Shown here: in pieces, positions 25,092 through 34,463 of the stretch
How the letters are laid out: each line of letters starts with the position of its first letter
Numbering within the stretch: the first letter of the stretch is position 1
Assembly: GCF_041051975.1 (NCBI RefSeq)
Contig: NZ_CP163435.1
Location: forward strand, 4,588,001-4,652,000
Source: Streptomyces sp. R21
Lineage (GTDB): Bacteria; Actinomycetota; Actinomycetes; Streptomycetales; Streptomycetaceae
Reading direction: 5' to 3'
DNA: 64,000 bases
The notes under the pieces: model-generated
What the model saw: the letters and a program-made list of their open reading frames with translations, nothing else
The model's database searches: none
What the model was told of the DNA's origin: nothing
Made by a program: the position numbers and the translations under genes

Positions 25092-28000
25092 CGGTCGATC
25101 ACCCCGTCGGCCAGGTCGAACCCGAAGTCGTCCTGGTGCCCGAGGTCTTCGTCCTCGTCGAATCCGAAGTCGTCTTCCAAGGCGCTGAGCTGATCGACCG
25201 TCATCTCGACGAGCGGGAAGTCGGAGGGCGTGTTCCCGGAGACCCCGGCGTCCGCGCCGTCCGCCACCAGGGCGGTCAGCTCCTCGGTCCACAGGCGGGC
25301 GAGTTCGCCCGCGTCGGCCTCGGTGAGCACGCCGTCGGCGTACGAGAAGGTGGCCTCCAGACGGAGTTCGCCCTCCCTCTCCCTGGCCAGGGCGTCGATC
25401 TCCAGGGCGTGGGCGAGCGGTACCGCGTCGGGTCCGGGGTCGAGCAGTCGCCCGCCCGCGGTGTCGCCGTCGGCGAACCGGCCCAGGTAGTTGAAGCGGA
25501 CGTCGGGCACGGTGAGCGCGGCCAGTCCGGGGCCCGCCTCGGGGTGGAGGTAGCGCAGCAGGCCCCAGCCGAGGCCGCCGGACGGCACCGCCCGCAGCTG
25601 CTCCTTGACCCGCTTGAGCGCGTCGGCCGCCGTGACCCCGGCATCCGAGGCGCCGGGGTCGAGGCGCACCGGGTACTGCGTGGTGAACCAGCCGACGGTG
25701 CGGGACACGTCCACGGGAGCCGACAGCGCCTCGCGGCCGTGACCCTCCAGCTGAACCAGCAGCGCCGATCCGGTCCCCCGCCGGCGGACGGCCGCCCGCA
25801 CCAGCGCGGTGAGCAGCACGGCGTCCGGGCCGCAGTGGAACACCCCGGGGAGGGTGACGAGCGCGTTCCTCGTCAGCTCGGCGTCCAGCTCGATGGTCAC
25901 GGTCGATCGACGCGCACCGGCCTCGACAGCACCGGCCGCCATCGAGTCGGAACCCGTCAACTGCTCCTTCCACCAGGGAAGTTCGCCCACTGCCTGCTGC
26001 GCCTCCGCCGGAAGCAGCCGTGCCCACCGGGTGAACGAAGCCGCCGAGGACCCGGCGGATTCCACCGCCCCGCCGGCCAGCGACCGCGCCAGCTCCGGCC
26101 CCAGCACCCGCCAGGACACCCCGTCCACCGCCAGGTGATGCACGGTGAGCAGCAGCGCCCCGGCGCGGTCCGGACCGGCGTCGAGCCAGACCGCCCGCAG
26201 GATCTCGCCCTGTTCCGGGTCGAGTACGGCACTCGCGGCCAACTCGGCTGCGAGCACCTCCGGTTCGGTGTCCGCGGGGACGGCCACACGCGAGGCGCGG
26301 GCCCCCGCGCCGCCGTCCCCGGGGGGCACCTCCAGCTCCCAGTCGGCCCCGCTGTGCCGCAACAGCCGTATGCGCAGGGCGGCATGCCGTTCGGCGAGGC
26401 CGCGCACGGCGGCCCGGATCCGGTCGAGGTCGATGCCGTCCGGCACCGGGAGGACCATGGACTGGGTGAACGTGCCCAGCGGGCCGTCCTGTTCGCGCCA
26501 CCAGTGCATGACCGGGGTGAGCGGGAGGCGCCCCTCGGCGATGTCGGGTTCGGCGGGCGCCTCGGGGGCGGACGGGCGGGCCAGGGCGGCGAGGCGGGCC
26601 GGCGTGCGGGCGGTGAAGACGTCGCGCGGGGCGAGGGTCAGACCGGCCGCTGCGGCCCGGGCGGCGAGCTGGATGGCCATGATGCTGTCGCCGCCGAGCC
26701 GGAAGAAGTCGTCGTCCCCGTCGATCTGTTGGACGCCGAGGACGTCCGCGAACAGCGCGCACAGCTTCCGCTGCGGGCCGGACGCGGCGGCGCTGCCGCG
26801 GCCCGGAGCCGCCGAGGGTGTCCGGGGCACGGGGGCGGGCAGGGCGACCCGGTCGATCTTGCCGCGGGAGGTGAGCGGCAGAGCGCCGAGGATCACCACG
26901 TCGGCCGGGACGAACGCGGCGGGCAGCCGCTCGGCGGCGTACGCGAGCAACGTTTCCGGATCCAGGGCGTGCCCGGGGACCGGGACGACGTAGCCGATGA
27001 GCTGTGGCCGGCCGCCCGCTCCCTCCCGGACGACGGCCACCGCCCGGCTCACGCCGGGGTGTTCGACGAGCGCGGCCGTGATCTCGGCGGGTTCGATGCG
27101 CAGGCCGCGCAGCTTGACCTGGTCGTCGGTGCGGCCGAGGTAGTGGGTGGTGCCGTCGTCGTCGCGCCAGGCGAGGTCGCCGGTGCGGTACATCCGGCTG
27201 CCGGGCGGCCCGTACGGATCGGCGACGAACCGTTCGGCACTCTGGCCGGGGCGGTGCAGATAGCCGTGGGCGAGCGGCCCCGACAGATAGAGCTCGCCGC
27301 GCACGCCGGGCGGCACCGGGCGCAGCTGCTCGTCCAGCAGACGTACGTCCGTGCCGGCGACCGGGGTGCCCAGCGGCGGCGGCGTGCTGTCGGCGGTCAG
27401 CGGCGCGGAGAGGGTGGCGGCGACGGTGGCCTCGGTGGGCCCGTAGGCGTTGTGGAACCGGCGTCCGCCGACCGACCAGCGGGCCACCAGGTCCGGCGGG
27501 CAGGCCTCCGCGCCGACGGCGAGGACCCGCAGGTCGGGGTAGCCGCCGTCGGGGACGGTCGCCAGCACCGACGGGGTCACCATCACGCAGGACACCCGCC
27601 GCTGGGTGAGCACGCTCCCGAGGTCGTCGCCGACGAGGACCCCGTCGGGCGGCAGGACCAGCGTGCCGCCGGAGCCGAAGGCCATGCACAGGTCGGCGAC
27701 GGAGATGTCGAAGGTGGGCGGGCCGAGCTGGAGGACCCTGCTGTCGGCGCCCAGGGCGAAGCGGTCGGTGAGGGTCCCGGCGAGCGCGGCCAGCCCGGAG
27801 TGCGGGACGACGACGCCCTTCGGTACGCCGGTCGAGCCGGAGGTCTGGATGACATAGGCGGCGGAGGCTGTGTCGGGGTACGGGCCGTCGTAGGCGGCGC
27901 CCTCGAAAGCGGCGGAGTCCAGCGTCAGTACCGGCACGTCCGGCACAGCTGCGAAGCCGGCGCTTTCGGCGATCACGAGCACCGGCCGGGCGTCGGCCAG

Positions 28001-29839
28001 GGTGCGGCAGAGCCGCTCCCCGGGATGGTCCGGGTCGAGCGGCAGATAGGCGGCGCCCGTGCGCTGGACGGCCAGCGCGGCCACCGGCCAGTCGGTGCCG
28101 CGGCGGAGCGCGAGCGCCACGAGCCGCCCGGGTCCGGCGCCGCGTCGGGCCAATTCTCCGGCCAACCGGTCGATGCGATCGACGAGTTGGGCGTACGTCA
28201 ATATCCGCGCGCCCGTGTCGAGAGCCGGTGCGTCCGGGGTGCGGGCGGCCTGGCGGGCCACCAGCTCGGGCAGGGACGCGGGCGCGGGCGCGGCGGGACC
28301 GGTGGAGACGTCGAGCAGGTGCCGGCGCAGCGGGCCCGGAACCAGGTCGATGTCCCGTACGCGCAGGGCGGGTTCGGCGGTGATGCGCCGGAGGAGTTCG
28401 ACGTAGCACTCGGCCCAGCGGGTCACCGCGTCGGGCGAGAAGGTGTCGGTGCGGATCTCGAAGCTGCCGATCATGACGTCGCCGTCGTCCTTCACGACGC
28501 CGACGAGGTCGTGCTCGCCGCCGGTGTGGATGCGCTCCGGCTCGGCGAACTCGCGGACCGCGGACACGCTCGGCTGCTGGTTGAGGTGCATGAACACCCA
28601 CTGGAACAGCGGGGACCGGCCGATGCTGCGCTCGGGAGCGGTGGCCGCGACGATCCGCCCGACCGGCAGGTCGGCGTTGGCCACGAGGTCGGGGAAGTCC
28701 GCGGCGAACGCGGTGAGCAGATCGGCGAAGGCGCTGTCGGGGCGCACCCGCCAGCGGGTCGGCACGGCGTTCATGACGTACCCGATGACCTGCTCCAGGC
28801 CCTTGGCGGAGCGGTTGGCGACCGGGGTGCCCAGGACCATGTCCTCGGCGCCGGTCACCCGGTGCGCGAGCACGGCGAACGCGGCCATCAGGACGACGTA
28901 GACCGTGGTGCCCGAGTTGCGGGCGAGGGCGCGGATGGCGGCGGCGGTGGGCGCGTCGAGGCCGAACTCGACGTGCACGATGCCGTCGAGGTCCCGTTCG
29001 GGGTCGTCGGCCGCGGCGCCGTAGCCGGGGGCGGTGAGCGGTCCGGGCAGGTCGGCGAGGTAGCGGCGCCAGAAGTCCAGCCGCTCCCGGAAGACCCCGG
29101 CCTCCTCCAACTCGCCCTGCCAGGAGGAGAAGTCGGCGTACTGGACGGCCGGCCGGGTCAGCCGCGGCTTCGTGCCCTCGCGCACGGCCCGGTAGGCCTC
29201 GGCGAACTCCGTCTGGAGCACGTCGAAGGACCACCAGTCGGCGATGACGTGGTGCACGCTCAGCATCAGCGTCGTACGGCGTTCGTCGACCTGCACGAAC
29301 CGCCCGCGGATCAGCCGGTCCTGACCCAGATCGAAGGGACGGCGGCGGAAGGTGTCGAAGGCCTGCCCGACCGTCGTGCCGGTGCCGCGCAGGTCCTCGC
29401 GCTCCAGGACGAACGCGCCGGTGTCGGGGAAGTCGACGCTCAGCTCGCCGTCCGGTGTCTCGGTGACCCGGGTGCGCAGGATGTCGTGGTGGCGCTGGAT
29501 CAGGGAGAGGGCGCTCTCCAGGTGGGCGGGGTCGACGGGTCCGTTCTCGGCTTCGTCGAAGTGGTAGGCGCAGCACAGGTTGAGCGCCGGAGTGCCGGGA
29601 TACAGCGACTCGTACACCCACAGGTCCTGCTGGGCGGGACTGAGCCGCACGGGCCGGGCGGGGTCGCGCGGCGGCACCACGGCGGGTATCTCGCGGACGC
29701 GGCCGGTCTCCACCATGCGGCGCAGCAGGCGGACGCGCTGCTCGCCGCCGAGTGCGCTGAAGCGGTCGGCGAGGGAGGGAGGCGGGGGCTTGGGTGAACT
29801 CCCGTACGTGAGCGGGCTCGTGGAGACAGGGGCGGTCAT
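25088..29839 (-). CDS. NRPS module C-A-T-E
   Basis: Extension module of 1583 aa that installs and epimerises one residue. The condensation domain (about 45-470) has H-H-V-I-A-D-W-W-S near 207. Adenylation (about 490-990) has I-Q-T-S-G-S-T-G, F-D-I-S-V-A-D-L and N-A-Y-G-P-T-E-A-T; the code reads D-I-A-M-A-G-A-V-A-K and is unassigned. The carrier near 1010-1075 has F-F-R-L-G-G-D-S-I, the GGDS form usual before an epimerase. The epimerase (about 1090-1520) has H-H-L-A-V-D-G-V-S-W-R, L-E-G-H-G-R-E and V-G-W-F-T-T-Q-Y-P. A very acidic tail (D-E-D-E-D-L-G-H-Q-D-D) probably docks to the next protein. Both ends overlap neighbours by 4 bp. Confidence 0.92.
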   Translation of the reverse strand: MTAPVSTSPLTYGSSPKPPPPSLADRFSALGGEQRVRLLRRMVETGRVREIPAVVPPRDPARPVRLSPAQQDLWVYESLYPGTPALNLCCAYHFDEAENGPVDPAHLESALSLIQRHHDILRTRVTETPDGELSVDFPDTGAFVLEREDLRGTGTTVGQAFDTFRRRPFDLGQDRLIRGRFVQVDERRTTLMLSVHHVIADWWSFDVLQTEFAEAYRAVREGTKPRLTRPAVQYADFSSWQGELEEAGVFRERLDFWRRYLADLPGPLTAPGYGAAADDPERDLDGIVHVEFGLDAPTAAAIRALARNSGTTVYVVLMAAFAVLAHRVTGAEDMVLGTPVANRSAKGLEQVIGYVMNAVPTRWRVRPDSAFADLLTAFAADFPDLVANADLPVGRIVAATAPERSIGRSPLFQWVFMHLNQQPSVSAVREFAEPERIHTGGEHDLVGVVKDDGDVMIGSFEIRTDTFSPDAVTRWAECYVELLRRITAEPALRVRDIDLVPGPLRRHLLDVSTGPAAPAPASLPELVARQAARTPDAPALDTGARILTYAQLVDRIDRLAGELARRGAGPGRLVALALRRGTDWPVAALAVQRTGAAYLPLDPDHPGERLCRTLADARPVLVIAESAGFAAVPDVPVLTLDSAAFEGAAYDGPYPDTASAAYVIQTSGSTGVPKGVVVPHSGLAALAGTLTDRFALGADSRVLQLGPPTFDISVADLCMAFGSGGTLVLPPDGVLVGDDLGSVLTQRRVSCVMVTPSVLATVPDGGYPDLRVLAVGAEACPPDLVARWSVGGRRFHNAYGPTEATVAATLSAPLTADSTPPPLGTPVAGTDVRLLDEQLRPVPPGVRGELYLSGPLAHGYLHRPGQSAERFVADPYGPPGSRMYRTGDLAWRDDDGTTHYLGRTDDQVKLRGLRIEPAEITAALVEHPGVSRAVAVVREGAGGRPQLIGYVVPVPGHALDPETLLAYAAERLPAAFVPADVVILGALPLTSRGKIDRVALPAPVPRTPSAAPGRGSAAASGPQRKLCALFADVLGVQQIDGDDDFFRLGGDSIMAIQLAARAAAAGLTLAPRDVFTARTPARLAALARPSAPEAPAEPDIAEGRLPLTPVMHWWREQDGPLGTFTQSMVLPVPDGIDLDRIRAAVRGLAERHAALRIRLLRHSGADWELEVPPGDGGAGARASRVAVPADTEPEVLAAELAASAVLDPEQGEILRAVWLDAGPDRAGALLLTVHHLAVDGVSWRVLGPELARSLAGGAVESAGSSAASFTRWARLLPAEAQQAVGELPWWKEQLTGSDSMAAGAVEAGARRSTVTIELDAELTRNALVTLPGVFHCGPDAVLLTALVRAAVRRRGTGSALLVQLEGHGREALSAPVDVSRTVGWFTTQYPVRLDPGASDAGVTAADALKRVKEQLRAVPSGGLGWGLLRYLHPEAGPGLAALTVPDVRFNYLGRFADGDTAGGRLLDPGPDAVPLAHALEIDALAREREGELRLEATFSYADGVLTEADAGELARLWTEELTALVADGADAGVSGNTPSDFPLVEMTVDQLSALEDDFGFDEDEDLGHQDDFGFDLADGVIDR

Positions 29840-30900
29840 CGCAGGGCCTCTTTCAGCTCGGCCAGCTCGGCGAGCCGCCGCAGGCCGGTGAGTACGTCGT
29901 CGCGGCCGAGGCCGAAGTCGATGAAGCAGGCGATCTCGTCGACGCCCAGCTCGGCGAGGTCGGCGAGCATCTTGGCGCAGTGGCCGGGCGAGCCCAGCAG
30001 GCTGCCCCAGCTGAGATAGCGCTCGAACGCGAACTCGGCGAGCATCGCGGTCTTTTCCTCGGTGAGCGCGGCGGTGCCGGCGTCGGCGGTGCGGTTGGCG
30101 GCGGTCTGGCGCAGGTAGGACGCGAGGTAGCTCTTGAGCGGGGCGGCGGCCAGGCGGCGCACCTCCGCGTCGTCGGCACCGACGTAGGTGTGCGCCATGA
30201 GCGTCACGCGGCCGTGCGCGTCGGTGCCCCGCTGGTCGGGGGCGGCGGCGCAGGCGGCGCGGTAGCGGTCGATCTTGTCGGCGAGTTCGTCACGGCTCTG
30301 CCCGACGGTCGCGCCGAGCACGCCGCAGCGCATCCGCCCGGCCGCCTCCCAGGTCTCCGGGTTGCCGGACGTGGTGATCCACAGCGGCAGGGTGTCCTGG
30401 ACGGGCCGCGGCTGCGGTACGACGCTCACGGGCCGCCCGGTGCCGTCCGGGTACTCGGCGCTCTCGCCCGCCCACAGGGAGCGCAGCACGGGGACGGTGT
30501 CCATCGCGCGGGCGCGGCGGTCGGCGTAGTTGCCGGGGGCGAGGGCGAAGTCGGCGGAGTGCCAGCCGGTCGCGACGGACAGCCCGACCCGGCCGTGCGA
30601 GAGGTTGTCGACGACCGCCCAGTCCTCCGCGACCTTCAGCGGATGGTGCAGCGGCAGGACGACGCTGCCCGCGCGGATGCCGATCCGCTCGGTGGCGACG
30701 GCGAGGGCCGCGCCGAGCACCGGCGGGCTCGGGAAGACCTGTCCCACCTGCTGGAAGTGCCGCTCGGGTGTCCACAGGGCGTGGAAGCCGAGCCGGTCGG
30801 CCTCCCGGGCCACGGTGAGGATGTCCTCGTAGGCCTGCTCGTGCCGGGTCTGGCCGGCGGTGGTGCTGTCCGCACCGAAGAACATCACGCTGAGGTCCAC
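29836..30900 (-). CDS. NRPS-associated luciferase-like FMN monooxygenase
   Basis: Flavin-dependent monooxygenase of 354 aa from the luciferase-like family that often accompanies or is embedded in NRPS/PKS lines (MupA/Atu3640 type, as I recall it). It starts V-D-L-S-V-M-F-F-G-A-D at a GTG with GGAGG 7 bases upstream. W-T-P-E-R-H-F-Q near residue 43, L-S-H-G-R-V-G-L-S-V-A-T-G-W near 100 and L-W-I-T-T-S-G-N-P near 175 are family motifs. It probably hydroxylates or oxidatively cleaves a carrier-bound intermediate; which one is unknown. It is buried in the operon, overlapping the upstream NRPS gene by 16 bp and the downstream one by 4 bp. Confidence 0.9.
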   Translation of the reverse strand: MDLSVMFFGADSTTAGQTRHEQAYEDILTVAREADRLGFHALWTPERHFQQVGQVFPSPPVLGAALAVATERIGIRAGSVVLPLHHPLKVAEDWAVVDNLSHGRVGLSVATGWHSADFALAPGNYADRRARAMDTVPVLRSLWAGESAEYPDGTGRPVSVVPQPRPVQDTLPLWITTSGNPETWEAAGRMRCGVLGATVGQSRDELADKIDRYRAACAAAPDQRGTDAHGRVTLMAHTYVGADDAEVRRLAAAPLKSYLASYLRQTAANRTADAGTAALTEEKTAMLAEFAFERYLSWGSLLGSPGHCAKMLADLAELGVDEIACFIDFGLGRDDVLTGLRRLAELAELKEALR

Positions 30901-33900
30901 TGCCTGTCCTCCTGCTTCCTGTTTCCGCGGTGGGGTGTCGTCTGGTCGGCCTGGCGCGCGACGCGCGGCCGGCGCGGGATGGGGGCCGCGGCGGGCGACG
31001 GGCCGGCGGCGGCCCGTTCCAGCTCGGCGGCGAGGGCGGCGACGGTGGGTGCGGCGAAGATCTGCGCCGTGGTCACCGGCCGCCCTTCGGTGCTCAGCCG
31101 GGCCGCGACCCGGACGGCGCGCAGCGAGTTGCCGCCGAGCGCGAAGAAGTCGTCGTGTCTGCCGACGTCCGGCAGGCCGAGCACGTCGCACCACACGGCG
31201 GCGGTGCGCTGCTCCAGGGCGGTGAGCGGTCGTGCCGGGTGGGCGGGCCGCTCGGCGCGTTCCGGTACCTCGATGCGGTCGTCCGGTCCGGCCCGGCGCG
31301 GTGGCTCCGGCAGGGCGAGCTGCGAGATCCGGGTGTCCGGGTCGGCCGCGGCGGACTCCAGGGCCTCCGGGAGTGCCTCGGCGAGCCAGTCGGCGAAGGA
31401 CTCCTCCAGGGTGTCGGCCCGGTACTCGAAGGTGAGGGTGAGACCGCCGGGCGTACCGTCCGGCCGGGTCGACTCCGAGACGTCCACGAGGAGTTCGAAG
31501 CGGGCGGCGCCGGTGCGCACCAGCTCGACACCGCCGTCGGCGCCGGGCAGCGTGACCTCGGCGCGGGCGTTGTTCTGCAGCGCCAGCACCACGTCGGTGA
31601 ACGGCTGCCGCCCGGACAGCCGGACCGGGTTCAGCGCGCCGACGACAAGCTCGAACGGCACGTCCTGGTGGGCGAAGGCGCCCAGGTCGGCGTCCCGGAC
31701 CCGGGCCAGCAGCTCGGCCGCGGTGGGGTCGCCGGAGGCGTCGGCACGCAGCACCAGCAGGTTCACGAAGAACCCGACCACGTCTTCCGCGCCGGTCTCC
31801 TGGGCCCGGGCGGCGACGGGCGCCGCGACCGCCGTGTCCGGGTCGGCCCCGGCCCGCACCAGCGCGGTGACCAGGGCGGCGTGCAGGGCCATGAAGAGCG
31901 TGGCGCCACGGTCCCGGGCGAAGTCCACGAGCCGGGCGTGCGCCGCCGCGTCCAGCCGCCGTACGACGACACCGGCGTCCGGGCCCGGCACGGCGGGCCG
32001 CTCGGGGCGGCGGGGAAGCAGCGGCCCTTCGACCGGTAGTCCCGCCAATCGGCCGTTCCAGTACGCCAGTTGGCGGGCGGCGAGGGACTGCGGGGCGTCC
32101 GGGGAACCGAGGCGGTCGAGGCGGCGGCGGGCGTGCTCGGCGTAGGGGACGGGGAGGGGGTCGAGGCCGGTGGCTCCTTCGCCGCCCCCTGGTCCGGCTT
32201 CGCTCACCCGGGCTTCGTAGGCGCGGGAGAGGTCACCGAACAGCGGGCGCAGCGACCAGCCGTCGCCCGCGATGTGGTGCACGAGCACCAGCAGCGCATG
32301 CTCGTCGGGGCGTTCCCGGATGGTGAACAGAGCGGCCCGCATGGGCAGTTCGGTCCGCAGATCGAAGCGGCGCCGGGCCTCCCGTCCGACCCGCTCCTCC
32401 AACTCGGCTTCGCTCACATGCAGATGGGCGAACGGCGGCCGTGCGTCCGGACCGTCCACCACCCGTCGTACGGGTACGCCGTCGGCCTCGTCGTAGAGCG
32501 TGCGCAGGACCTCGTGGCGGTCGGCGACGTCGGCCAGCGCGTCGCCCAGGGCGAACGGGTCGACCGCGCCGCGCAGCCTGACCAGCATCGGCAGGTTGTA
32601 GGCGGCGCCCGCACCGATCCGGTCCAGGAACCACAGCCGCTGCTCGGCGTCGGAGACCGGCAGCGGGCCCGACGCCGACGCCGGCGCCCGCAGGGGTACG
32701 GCGGCGGGTGCGCGGTCGACGTGCGGGGCGAGCAGCGCGGGGGTGCGCGCCTCGAAGAGCGTACGGATGTCGATCTCGACGCCGAACACCGCGCGAACCC
32801 TGCCCAGCAGCCGGGCCGCCAGCAGGGAGTGCCCGCCCAGCTCGAAGAAGTCGTCGTCCGGACCTGCGGCCCGGCCGGACTCCAGGAGCTGGGAGAAGAG
32901 CGCGCAGAGGGTACGTACGGTGGCGTTGCCGGCGTCGGGGGCCTGCTGTCCGACCGCCGGCTCGACGGGTGCGGGGAGGGCCGCGCGGTCGAGCTTTCCG
33001 CTCGGGGTGAGCGGGAGCGCGTCGAGGGTGACGAAGGCGGCGGGGACGAGGTAGTCGGCGAGGACCGTACGGGCGTAGGTGCTCAACTCCTTGGCAGTGG
33101 GCGCCTGTTGGGCATCGGCGCGGAGGACGACATAGGCGACGAGCTGCCGGTCGCCTGCGGAGTGCTCGTGCGCGACTACGGCGGCGCGGTCGATGCCGGG
33201 GTGCCGGGCGAGCACGCTCTCCACCTCACCGGGCTCCACCCGGAACCCGCGGATCTTGACCTGGCTGTCGGCGCGGCCGAGGTACTCCAGGACACCGTCG
33301 GGGCGGCGCCGGACGAGGTCACCGGTGCGGTAGAGGCGCTCACCGGAGGGCGTGGACACGACCCCCGGCCCCGCCGCCACAAACCGTTCCGCGGTGAGCG
33401 AGGGACGGCCCCGGTACTCCCGGGCCACCCCCGCCCCCGCGGCGTACAGTTCCCCCGCCTCCCCGTCCGGCACGCCCCGCAGCAGCTCATCGAGGACGTA
33501 CAGCCGCTTCCCCGCCAGGGGACGCCCGATCGGCAGCGGCCCCCCGGCCCGCAGATCCTCCGGAGTGACCGGGTGAACGGTGAGGAAGACCATGCACTCG
33601 ACGGGCCCGTACCCGTTGCTCAGCCGCAGCCCCGGGTGACGTTCCAGCGCACGAGCCACATGCGGCGGCGACAACGCCTCGCCCCCGACGAGGAGTTCAC
33701 GCAACCCCGCGAGCACGCCCGGGTACTCGTCGACGATCACGTTGAAGAACGACGAGGACAGATACATGGACGTGACGCCGTGCTCGGCGACGAGCCGGGC
33801 CATCACGAACGGCTCGGGCCGGCGCCCGGGATGCAGCACGCAGGTGCCGCCGTTCATCAGCGGCCCCCACAGCTCCATGGCGAACGCGTCCCAGGACAGC

Positions 33901-34463
33901 GGCGCGCACTGGAGCCAGACGGCGCCGGGGCCGAAGGAGGCGAAGTCCTGGCCGGTGAGGGTCTCGGCGACCGCGCGGTGCGGGGCGGCGATGCCCTTGG
34001 GCCGCCCGGTCGAGCCGGAGGTGAACATCACGCAGGCGAGGTCGTCGGGAGTGACCCGTACCGCGCCGGGCGGAAGCGGGACCGCCGCCGGGGCGTCCTC
34101 GGGATGCACCGGGCGGGCCCCGACGCCATCGAGGGGGGTGTCGCGGCGGGCCACCACGGCGCCGACACCCGCGTCGGCCGCCATGGCGCGCAGCCGTGCA
34201 GCCGGGAAGCCGGGGTCGAGGATCACATAGGCGGCGCCCGCCTTGAGGATGCCGAGGACGGTGGCGACCAGTTCGGCGGAGCGCTCCAGGTATACGCCGA
34301 CGGTGTCGCCGTGCCGTACGCCGTGCCCGGCGAGCAGGCCCGCGAACCGGGCGGCACGCGCGTCGAGTTGGGCGTACGTCAGGCGGTCGTCGCCGTCGAT
34401 CAGGGCGGTGGCGTCCGGCACGGCCCGCACCCGCTCCTCGACGAGCTCATGCACGCACTTCAT
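30885..34463 (-). CDS. NRPS A-T-C-T with an A-less second module
   Basis: Loading protein of 1192 aa. It begins directly with an adenylation domain (M-K-C-V-H-E-L-V-E-E, about 1-500), so it is probably the starter of the minus-strand line. Its A4 region is unusual (S-W-D-A-F-A-M-E-L-W), with N-G-Y-G-P-V-E-C; the code reads D-A-M-Y-L-G-G-V-F-K and is unassigned. The first carrier has F-F-E-L-G-G-H-S near 530. The condensation domain (about 595-1025) has H-H-I-A-G-D-G-W-S near 725. A second carrier (F-F-A-L-G-G-N-S near 1107) follows after a short Pro/Arg linker, with no adenylation domain between. The ATG at 34463 has GAAGGGGA upstream and lies 17 bp inside the exporter gene. Confidence 0.9.
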   Translation of the reverse strand: MKCVHELVEERVRAVPDATALIDGDDRLTYAQLDARAARFAGLLAGHGVRHGDTVGVYLERSAELVATVLGILKAGAAYVILDPGFPAARLRAMAADAGVGAVVARRDTPLDGVGARPVHPEDAPAAVPLPPGAVRVTPDDLACVMFTSGSTGRPKGIAAPHRAVAETLTGQDFASFGPGAVWLQCAPLSWDAFAMELWGPLMNGGTCVLHPGRRPEPFVMARLVAEHGVTSMYLSSSFFNVIVDEYPGVLAGLRELLVGGEALSPPHVARALERHPGLRLSNGYGPVECMVFLTVHPVTPEDLRAGGPLPIGRPLAGKRLYVLDELLRGVPDGEAGELYAAGAGVAREYRGRPSLTAERFVAAGPGVVSTPSGERLYRTGDLVRRRPDGVLEYLGRADSQVKIRGFRVEPGEVESVLARHPGIDRAAVVAHEHSAGDRQLVAYVVLRADAQQAPTAKELSTYARTVLADYLVPAAFVTLDALPLTPSGKLDRAALPAPVEPAVGQQAPDAGNATVRTLCALFSQLLESGRAAGPDDDFFELGGHSLLAARLLGRVRAVFGVEIDIRTLFEARTPALLAPHVDRAPAAVPLRAPASASGPLPVSDAEQRLWFLDRIGAGAAYNLPMLVRLRGAVDPFALGDALADVADRHEVLRTLYDEADGVPVRRVVDGPDARPPFAHLHVSEAELEERVGREARRRFDLRTELPMRAALFTIRERPDEHALLVLVHHIAGDGWSLRPLFGDLSRAYEARVSEAGPGGGEGATGLDPLPVPYAEHARRRLDRLGSPDAPQSLAARQLAYWNGRLAGLPVEGPLLPRRPERPAVPGPDAGVVVRRLDAAAHARLVDFARDRGATLFMALHAALVTALVRAGADPDTAVAAPVAARAQETGAEDVVGFFVNLLVLRADASGDPTAAELLARVRDADLGAFAHQDVPFELVVGALNPVRLSGRQPFTDVVLALQNNARAEVTLPGADGGVELVRTGAARFELLVDVSESTRPDGTPGGLTLTFEYRADTLEESFADWLAEALPEALESAAADPDTRISQLALPEPPRRAGPDDRIEVPERAERPAHPARPLTALEQRTAAVWCDVLGLPDVGRHDDFFALGGNSLRAVRVAARLSTEGRPVTTAQIFAAPTVAALAAELERAAAGPSPAAAPIPRRPRVARQADQTTPHRGNRKQEDRQWTSA

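Noticed and set aside
25092..29621. Upstream extension of the C-A-T-TE frame
   Set aside because: The frame stays open through the neighbouring gene but is Arg-rich nonsense there; the real start is ATG 25091, which overlaps the preceding stop.
25136..29797. Open frame of 1553 codons on the plus strand
   Set aside because: It is antisense to the C-A-T-E NRPS, whose motifs are intact; no recognisable domain.
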